DNA of 64,000 nt from Scalesia atractyloides. Taxonomy: Eukaryota > Streptophyta > Magnoliopsida > Asterales > Asteraceae. The DNA lies in assembly GCA_947069175.1 (NCBI GenBank), contig CAMTDV010000017.1, positions 33,055,126-33,119,125 of the forward strand. The letters are read 5' to 3'. A program made the translations under genes and the position numbers. Positions 55,640-64,000 of the stretch are shown here, piece by piece. The notes below the pieces were generated by a model, which had not been told where the DNA came from, ran no database searches, and worked only from the letters and a program-made list of their open reading frames with translations. Each line of letters begins with the position of its first letter. The stretch's first letter is position 1.

Positions 55640-58260
55640 CTGACCCGACTAATAAAAACGAAAAATTTTATACGAGCAAATTACTAACTAGTTGGACTTG
55701 TATATTACATATATACATACATATATATATACACACACACTAGGTTATCACCCGGGATTACTTTCCGGGCTCGAGAAACTTACTTATTTTAAAAATTATT
55801 TATGATTAATCCATAACTAAAACCATACAAAAAAGTATGACATAATAAATGTCTAACCAAACGTTATTTAAGATTTTCCCAAAGGTGATGTATTGTTTCA
55901 TGCACTACACAATAATATTCGCATTAAACATAGTTAATTCATCATCATTAAAAGGAAGGTAAAAGACGAAAATTCTTAGTTATTGATATTAGACTGATGA
56001 TCATCCATTGTTGGAGCATGAGCAGGGGACCTACAAGTAGTTGTACATGTATAATATTAGTTATTTGTAAGATTACAAAATAAACAACAGAGTGTTTGTG
56101 CATCAACCCAATCTCGCCCGTACCTAAAACTTAACCGATTCAACCCAAATCAATTACCCAAGAATCCGACCTACCCATTTTGGCACCTATAAAACTATCC
56201 AAGGTGTGAGACATAGTAAGTGAAAGAATAATTAAAAGGGTAGGTATCAAAATAGGAGAATAATTTGTGTTGTGACATGTATACTTCAAGGTAACCAGTT
56301 ACGGCAGCAGAGTCAACGTTTCACAGCTTTGTTTTGTTTTCTCTCTGAGTTTCTCAATTCATAGGGCGAACAATTATAGCCAATGTATGAAAATATGTGT
56401 TATAAATTCTAATCGTATAATTTATTCTTCATTGTGTGATTTTAAGGCTTCCTTGTGGTAATAAAAATTAAAAAATGTGAATACAACATATCATCATCAT
56501 GTGTTTAAAAAGATGTTGGCTTTGACTCAAAATGCATCTTGACTACTATAGCCATAACAACAGAGTCATGTTTATCAAATCCAACAAAATAAAAGAAGTA
56601 AAGAAGGCTAGATGGGATCTGATGCACGCTTTTATTCATATGGGGTTTCACTGATGAAAAAAAACCCAAAAATTGTTCCGCATAAACCACATCTAGGAAG
56701 TTCTAATATAGTGACATGTAGACTCTAACTTATTTTCATTTATTATAGATAAATAAATAGATAATAGTTTTCTTAATCGTTTTTGCTTCTAATGTAGTGA
56801 CACGTGACCGTAACTTATTTTTATTTATTATTATAGATATATAATAGATAATAGATTTTTTAATCATTTTTGCTGATTTTTCGCAATCAGTCAGTAAATA
56901 TATAAGATTTAAAATTTTCTTCGGTTACTATGATGGACTTAAAACCAATTTCGTGTGTTGAATTTAAAGAATGTTATTTTAGTTAACATTTCAATTTCAA
57001 TGACTACTGAATTTTACTAAATTAAGTTTATAAAAAATTAAATTGTAAAACCTTATTTAGTATACGTAATTTTGCATGAATATCAGATGACGCTGCTGAT
57101 ATTTTGCTACATATTATGTTTTAAATGACACTGATATTTTGCAACATCTTATGTTTTAAATTGTTAATTAAAGTTGAATATTGTATTTTAATTTTATTGA
57201 CATATTTAAAATCAAATAATATACCATTTTTATATATTAAAACTTAAATTTACATCTAATCGTTTGTTGTTGTTTTTGTTCGTTTAATTGATTAACATTA
57301 GCTAAATTAATCAAATCATTTAATTCCTTATGCACCAAATATTTATAAATTTCATACTTTAATAAAAAAATAGTAGATTTGGAGAAACTAATTCCTTATA
57401 CCACAAATATTATTTTGTGAATCAATAATTTTATTTATTGGTTCACCAATATACACGTTAATTCAAATTTTAAGTTTAATAAATTGATAGTTAAAAAACA
57501 AATTTTCTTATTGACTAACGTTTTTTAAAATAAAATTAATATCGATTAGTTTTAGATTAATTTATAATTGTATAAATTGTTATGTATAATAGATATATTT
57601 ATAAATTGTTAATTTCATTATAATTTGTTATGTATAATAAATTATTTATATATTGTTGATTTAAAAGAAATATTTAATAGATTTGACACAATTTGAAAAA
57701 CGTGGGTATAATTTTTAAAATTTTTATTACAAGTTGCAATTTAAGAAATAATTTTCTTATCAAACAATTACTTAAAATATTTTAATACATAGAAAACCTT
57801 AAAATTTTCCCGCCTAAACCACATCTAGAAAGCGCTAATATTGTGACACCTGGCCCAAATCACCTTTATTTATTATAATATATATATATATATATATACA
57901 CACACATAAATACTAGTTTAAAACTGAACCGAATATGTAACTATAAATATATATTAAACTTATACGCGACAAAAATTGACGTTTTGCACACTTGACAAAA
58001 ATTATATATTGTTATTACATTACATGTTGCGTTTTGAACATTTATCGACAACTTGTATTGTCGGGTTTTATTACGAAAACAGGGGATACTCTCCCCGTTT
58101 TTCCGTAAAAATTTGTAATACGAAACGTATTTATGTTCTAAAAATGACAGCTTTCAAGGTTTAAGTACCTTATAAAATAAATATAAACGTATATTTATTT
58201 TTGGCGACACTTTATAACTTATAAAACGAGTTTACAACATCTCACCTAACACGATTTACT
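55640..58260. other. AT-rich, no gene seen
   Basis: Very AT-rich sequence with repeated words (AAACCACATCTAGGAAG at about 56683 and AAACCACATCTAGAAAG at about 57816, and TAGTGACACGTGAC-like words between). Diverged copies of a small element are likely but I cannot delimit them. Short (AT)n and (AC)n runs lie at 55710-55740 and 57880-57905. Confidence 0.45.
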
Positions 58261-58261
58261 A

Positions 58262-58680
58262 GTTAACGAAATTCGAAAACTTTTATAAAACAATGTAACT
58301 ATTTATATTTATTTCAAACGCTTAAACTCGAGAAAACTTATATAAAATAAATATAATTATTTATATTTATTTCAAATGTCTAGAACATCGAAATCTTTTA
58401 TGAAATAAATATATTTATGTATATTTATTTCGAACGTTTAGAATCCGATAATTATATAAAATGAATATAATTTTTTATATTTATTTCAAATGTCCATAAC
58501 TCGAAAAGTTTATAAATAAATATAACTATTTGTAGTTAATTCAAACGACTATTATTCGACGATTATTTCCAATAAATATAATTAGTTATATTTATTTACA
58601 ACTTCTACGAATCGAAAACTTTATATAATAAATGTAATTATTTATATTTATTTAAGACGTCTAAACGTTATTTGACGCGT
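58262..58680. repeat. Degenerate tandem array, period about 60-70 bp
   Basis: About six units built on ATAAATATAATTATTTATAT followed by TTATTTCAAACG and a CTCGAAAACTT-like word. Units have diverged, so the array is old. Confidence 0.75.
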
Positions 58681-60168
58681 CACAATACGATCTTCACAAA
58701 CCGTATTTTCCAAATCCTTTTGATAACCTTTAAACGAGAATCGACTACAACAAACGTACAACTATATAAATTTATTTCGATAAGACGCAAGATTTCTATT
58801 TCGGCTAAGCAACGTATATATACATATATAATTACGTTTGCATATATGTACACATATATATAGAAACCTTATGAAACACTATGACGATTCGTATTATTAT
58901 CCATTAATGTATATGATGACTATTCGGGAAACTTTTTAATACATTATACGAGTATAGTGACTTATTTTCAGTACGATCATTCGAAACGATTAACACGATT
59001 CTATAAATATACTTATATTTTATATAAATATATATTTTTAAATCACTCGAAAACTAAGTCATTTCCACTACTTAGTGTTTATTCCGATTTAATGGAATCA
59101 AACAGCCATAGATTGGTTATTTCAAACTAAGATATCAACACTTTCATATAGAATCGTATGATTAATGATTTGGTTAATAGAAACGTATAAGTTATTCCTT
59201 GATAGGAGTATTATAGATGGCATGCTAGCAAATTACTTTTTGGAAACGACATTATGTAATCTTATTAAGGCTTTGCACTGGACAATCAAGGTGAGTTCAT
59301 AACCCCCACTTTTTACAGTTTTACATTTTTATAAATGTTTTCATGGGTGGAAAGACATGCAAGTTTTGCAAATGCACACAATATTTCAATGAATGAAAAC
59401 AAACAGATTTCTAAACCATGTTACAAACGAATTCCAACTAACTCAAATGGTTTACGAAAGGTTTATGCTTAACATACCGGTTTTACAAACACACACGCGC
59501 ATTTTCGAAACATGCATGAGTTTCATGACTAGTTATAATGGACTAGGTTATTTTGCACACAAACAAGGGGACGGGTAGGTCCTGCTTTTAGACTCAAACG
59601 GGCTAGGCCCATTTTCACTTGTGTGAGGCACAAAAACTCCGTGAGTTCATGTTCCTCTTTTTATTTAAACGTTTTTATAGATTTAAACGCTCGGGGACGT
59701 ATAAATGTTAAAACTTGGTACAGCTAGAAAAATTAAAATATTTAGATCACATGCGGATAAGGATTAAACGGAGGGGCCATTAATGTATAAACAAGTACTG
59801 AAGAATGAAAGGGACAGTTCTATTGGGTTTGGCGGGTCCCACTCAGAATGGGAATAACAACAAATCGTTACAGAGTGCTTTTGTGTTTAAACGAGTGTCT
59901 CAAACACAACGTATCGTCAAGGTTTAGTTGCCTCCTATTCGGCATATAGATTAGTGTTCTTGCAAAATATTAATGATCTTACAAGTTTCATCATGCTATA
60001 CATACCGGATTTATTATTTCTATGTCGTACGCGGACATTGACGGTTAAACACGTTTTATAAAAGCATGTAAGGTTTTCATATGACATGCTGAGGAAAATG
60101 ATTTTATTACGTTTTCTCAACCCTATTTAAACCGGTTATCATAGGATTTATTTCAAATCTTTTTTTTT

Positions 60169-61106
60169 GAGTAAATTGCACAAAACATCCTTTATGTTTC
60201 CTCAAACTTGCAGGTTCCAGTCTTAATGTTTAAAAGTTGCTAAAAACATCCTTTAAGTTTATTTTTGTTGCGGGTTCAATCCTTTACAGCTAACCACGTT
60301 ATTTTCTTCAGTTAAGTTCCCTCACATGCATAACATGTGAGGGTATATTCGTCATTTTGGTTGATCTTCCACCCACGTCAACTATAAGAAAAAAGAATAT
60401 TTAAGGTTTAACCTATTTTAAAAAAATTCTAACCGCAGGAACTAATATGCAATAAAACCAAACTTTTAAAAACCAAACACCCTCTTTTCGGTCTTCTTCT
60501 CCGGCGATTTCGCCGGATTCCGGCGAACCCGGAATTAAGATAGGAATCTTGTTAAGCTAGCCCACTAAGCAATTAAGATTAATACAGATTTTGATCATGC
60601 CAATCAAACTCTTCAGGATTATCATCAGTTGGAAGAATCGGCGCCGTATTCGCATCAGACGGAAACGACAAACGACTCTTCAACCATAGATACCTCTCAC
60701 GGAACTCTGATGTCGTCAAATCAGAGAACTTCTTAACACCGTGTTCAGTAGTCGGATCCAGCAACTGGTGACGCTTAGGACGCCAAAGTTAGACTTAAAC
60801 ACTATCAAACGTAATCGTGCTCTTCTGTAGTCGCGTACGTTTTACTAAACTTTGTTTAAACTAGGTTAAAATTAAATATTCTTTTTTTTATAATTGAAGT
60901 GGGTGGAAGATCAACCAAAATGACGAATATACCCTCACATTTTATGCATGTGAGGGAACTTAACTGAAGAAAATAATGTGGTTAGCTGTAAAGGATTGAA
61001 CCCGCAACAAAAATAAACATAAAGGCTGTTTTTAGCAACTTTTAAACATTAAGGCTGGAACCTGCAAGTTTGAAGAAACATAAAGGATCTTTTGTGCAAT
61101 TTACTC
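60169..61106. mobile_element. Pack-MULE-like element carrying a host gene fragment
   Basis: The left end GAGTAAATTGCACAAAACAT is inverted on the right as ATGTTTCT...TTGTGCAATTTACTC. TIRs are long, about 200 bp, with matching inner words (CTCACATGCAT, GTTAAGTTCCCTC, CCACCCAC). Flanks are TTTTTTTTT on the left and TTTTTTTTA on the right, compatible with a 9-bp duplication. Between the TIRs lies a protease-gene fragment and no transposase. It interrupts the gypsy LTR: host words AAACTATGAACTTGCCAAC resume just after. Confidence 0.8.
60579..60785 (-). pseudogene. Captured fragment of an RD19-like papain-family cysteine protease
   Basis: On the minus strand a frame without stops reads RHQLLDPTTEHGVKKFSDLT, then SEFRERYLWLKSR and APILPTDDNPEEFDWHD. 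Family knowledge: RD19/cathepsin F-like plant proteases have HQ.LDPTAVHGVTKFSDLT, EFR and APILPT..LP.DFDWRDHGAV at the end of the propeptide and start of the mature enzyme. The fragment (about 68 codons) stops soon after DW, so the catalytic Cys, His and Asn are absent. The usual WRDHG is changed to WHDQN. It lies inside a TIR element, not in a gene. Confidence 0.82.
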
Positions 61107-61344
61107 TTTTTTTTAACAAACTATGAACTTGCCAACATTATGTTGATTTTTCGCATGTTTCTTTCTCAGGTTATATTTTCAAACTATGGCACGATTGGAA
61201 TAGGAGAACCCCTTTGGGATTCGAGTGTTTAGAAGATGTTCAACTTACGAGAAGTCTTACCATCATTTACTTCCTCTGTGCAATGAAGATACCAGTCGAT
61301 CACGCCCGACTCTGATGTAATCGATTTATCGGGGTGTGACAGGT

Positions 61345-61356
61345 TGGTATCAGAGC
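61345..61356 (+). promoter_or_regulatory. Perfect iMet primer-binding site
   Basis: TGGTATCAGAGC lies three bases after the LTR end at 61341. It marks the start of the internal region of a plus-strand gypsy element whose body extends beyond the window. Confidence 0.9.
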
Positions 61357-63422
61357 TATAGGTTTCAGCGAATTAGGTTTCTGTGGAGATACCTAGGCTT
61401 TAACCTCACTTTTCGCTGGGGACTTAGATTATTAAGACTTTAATTACGTATAGAACGCCTAGCACTCGAATATGGGTTCCAACCATGGCCGAAACAATAA
61501 GTAAACACTTTGGTTTTAATCATACACCAGTGTTGTTTTTGATACACGGTGCATGCAACAGTTACGTACAGTAAGCAAAACTGGGAGAGTCTTGGTAACA
61601 TGCATATAGGACCTTTAAAAACTTATATCGAAATCCATTAAAGGTCATTAAGTAGAAACTGCGACTAGTAACTCAGGCAAACGCCATATATATAAAACTC
61701 AACCTACACATGAAAGGATGTCGAAGTACATCACCTACAACTTTAAAGGTACGTCCAACAAGACTTCATAACAATCGATACTTCGTCTAATAGTAATCAC
61801 AATAATTAACCTCGTAAAAGAAGTCACATGTCTTCGCATTCCCCCTACTTCATTCATGGCGATTAGGCCATGCTCGACAGTCCGTAGTGATGTCACATAA
61901 CAACATGTCATCGTTGGAAATTATAGGTAAAGTCCTCAAATTTCTTTTATTGAAATTCTGACTTTTGCATACAGTGAGTAGACTTTCACACCTCTACTCC
62001 TCCTAATGGTCATTGGATCATGGAAATTTCTTTCATGTTAGTGAACACCCATTTGCATCTTTTCTTGACAAACTCATATGTTACGCATACATTGTTCATT
62101 ACGCATGTGGTTAGTTGATTCATGGAGATCACCAGGAACTTCATTTCGAATGGTTATTTTATCAAAAGTTCAAATACTAGTTCGCTATACCACATTTTTG
62201 CATCGTGATCTAGACGACCTGCATTCTTGTAAGTATTGACTCCTCGATATCAAGTCAACGAATTTCTTGAAAATACTTTTCTTGTAGAGTTATATACATG
62301 GTTTTCGTTGTAGCAATGTCAAAATTTCCTTGCCGATACATGTATTTGTTATTGGATTGTGCCTAAACCAAGTCCAATTGTTCGAAATATATATATATAT
62401 TGAGTTCAAGGTTCCATATGATGTATTGAGGTCATCATATTCAAAATAATCTCAACAAGCACTTCATCTGCCTCGAACCATAGTAGATTTGTTTAGCCTT
62501 CACTTTCATTATATCGTTTGTCTGGTTACGACACCTTGTGGGGGGGCGTTTTCACTAATTTGGAGCTTGGACAAATCTTGTTTGCACACTTCATGTACGA
62601 ATTTAATTATTTATTTGTTTATTTTTTTAAGTCCACCTCGTTGGCTTGTTATTTTAAAGTAGTCTTAATACAAATGTGTGTTAAGATAATGGTACACAAA
62701 TTCATGATGTACTCTAGTGTATCTCTAACGATTCTTACATCATCGTTCGAAAATTCTACGATATTAATTTGCTCTTTCGTCATTGAACGAAAATTTTAAG
62801 ATACACATTTGTTCTTTTGCAACAATTGAAAATTCTATAAGATTCATTTGAAACGTTTCTAAAAACTGAGCCCAAGTGATTGGAGGACTACTCTTCCGAT
62901 GTCCAAAGTGACTTCCTACAAGTGAGGACGCACCTGAATGAAGTTATCTTAGTGATTCCATATTGAGTCATTCTTTTTCTGTTGATCAAGAGCTCGGAAC
63001 AGGAGGATGCTCAGAAAATCATGCACGGTAATTTATCATTACGGGTGCACACGTAATCATAATTTGCAGTGCATAAGAATCTTAGTGGACTCTGTGGGTC
63101 AAGCTAATGCTCACAACCTATTCTAAAGTCTCAAGTTGTTCATCGAGACTTGATCCCCTAAGCGACAGAACATTAACTAGAGCAATTGCGACAACGCCCC
63201 ACAACAAGGTAATCTGCCCTCATTATTTGTGATGAACTTCGTTCAAGTGGTTGACTGCCTTTTCGTAGTCTTACCATTTTATCAATAAGTACATCCTTCA
63301 GTCGGTATAACTCAATTTCTATCTATAACTAGGCCAGTAACTATAATTCTTGTAAGAATGGAACCATTTCGATCATAGCAAAAGTCGCTAAATTATCCCT
63401 CATTGAACCCAGTTGGAACTAA
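61357..63422 (+). other. Untranslated leader of the gypsy element, no gene seen
   Basis: AT-rich sequence after the PBS without a gag-like frame. The only notable ORF (62518-62799) has no domain. Long leaders are common in this element class. Gag may start beyond the window or be lost. Confidence 0.5.
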
Positions 63423-63691
63423 CACTCTATTCCCAAGTTCACTTAAAGAGGGAAAAGAAAGGAATTGAAGAAAAAAATATATTTGTGTTCCTGAGTTCAT
63501 TTAAGGAAGGAAAAGAAAGAAAAATAAAAATGTTGTGTTCTCGAGTTTCATTTAAAGAAGGAAAAGAAAGGAAATGGAAAGAAAACTAGGCTAATTTCTT
63601 TAGTTTTTATTTCCTTCCAATTTGGAAGGAAATGGAAGGAAAGACATCATTTCTTTTCTTCTCTCTCTATAAGTGAACTCAGGACAGAGTG
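63423..63691. mobile_element. Tourist-like MITE (269 bp) with TAA duplication
   Basis: Ends CACTCTATTCCCAAGTTCAC and (reverse complement) CACTCTGTCCTGAGTTCAC form TIRs. TAA flanks both sides (63420-63422, 63692-63694), as for PIF/Harbinger elements. Inside are three diverged copies of a GTTCATTTAAAGAAGGAAAA unit and a short TTCCTTCC/GGAAGGAA inverted pair. Confidence 0.8.
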
Positions 63692-63694
63692 TAA

Positions 63695-64000
63695 ATGCCT
63701 TTCCTTGGTATTTCCCCATTATTCATGAATCAGATTCTAGAGTCTCATTCGTTTTGTTTGGTGATTTGTTTTAACTTTGGCACAATTTCTCCATGATTAT
63801 GAATTGCTCAAAAGTTTTCTTTGACTTTTTTTAAACCATAAGTATTGTCCAACACTGTACTTGATATTTTGGAAGACATGAAAGTTGGATAATACAAGAA
63901 ATTTACATAAACAAATTTATCATATTCAAAAAGTATGTTTTCGCAATAACCATCCAAAGGCTCAAAGTTTTTACAAAGGATCACACAGAACATGAACAAA
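63695..64000. other. No gene seen
   Basis: AT-rich continuation of the leader. The minus-strand ORF 63808-63999 has no recognisable domain. Confidence 0.5.

Larger units (their letters stand above)
54111..61341 (+). mobile_element. 5' LTR of a gypsy element, enlarged by nested insertions
   Basis: The end is firm: ATCGGGGTGTGACA at 61341 is followed by a perfect PBS. The start is less sure: TGTGATAACCGGTAATTTCC at 54111, with TATA box CTATATAAAGG at 54527-54537 and a C/T-rich leader. At 7.2 kb it is long for an LTR, but it contains a 938-bp Pack-MULE, tandem repeats and AT-rich stretches that may be further insertions. The ORF at 54631-54915 lies in the transcribed leader and resembles no known protein. 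Confidence 0.55.

Overview
This window reads as nuclear DNA of a flowering plant. Nearly all of it is transposable-element sequence in several nested layers, with one convincing host gene. The element set (Ty3/gypsy chromovirus, a Sirevirus-type Ty1/copia element, CACTA, MULE, hAT and PIF/Harbinger elements) is typical of a large eudicot genome. A composite (Asteraceae) fits the style of the LTRs, but that is recollection rather than proof.

Layout. 1-3.2 kb: a broken minus-strand gypsy-type transposon protein (Transposase_28-like), then a plus-strand gypsy LTR end. 3.2-7.5 kb: an ACGAT-rich simple repeat, a tRNA-like (SINE-like) segment and a 1.4-kb TIR element. 7.57-8.92 kb: the host gene, a fasciclin-like arabinogalactan protein with a TATA box 95 bp upstream. 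9.07-17.66 kb: one end of a CACTA element interrupted by a minus-strand chromovirus. The chromovirus has a full 2.67-kb 3' LTR, broken gag, protease, RT and integrase with an internal deletion, an extra ORF before gag, a PBS and a truncated 5' LTR.

17.66-26.40 kb: a cluster of related gypsy LTRs in both orientations around a gag gene with no pol, interrupted by a solo LTR with a perfect 5-bp target duplication. These LTRs carry regular arrays of tRNA-like modules about 168 bp apart, the most unusual signal in the window. 26.40-29.63 kb: a CACTA element with degraded tnp2-like and second ORFs and its right terminus. 29.6-33.4 kb: hAT and PIF/Harbinger MITEs.

33.41-45.44 kb: a complete 12-kb Sirevirus-like copia element, with LTRs of 626 and 628 bp, target duplication AATTG, PBS, PPT and gag-PR-IN-RT-RH order. 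It also has a very long broken ORF after pol. 45.4-50 kb: a fold-back MULE with a 9-bp target duplication and a hAT MITE with an 8-bp duplication. 50.5-61.34 kb: gypsy LTR sequence ending at a perfect iMet PBS, interrupted by a Pack-MULE that carries a fragment of an RD19-like cysteine protease gene. 61.36-64 kb: the non-coding leader of that gypsy element with a Tourist-like MITE.

No retroelement pol gene is intact. The fasciclin-like gene is the only ORF I would expect to be a working host protein. The value of the window lies in its nested insertion history and in unusual architecture inside the LTRs.
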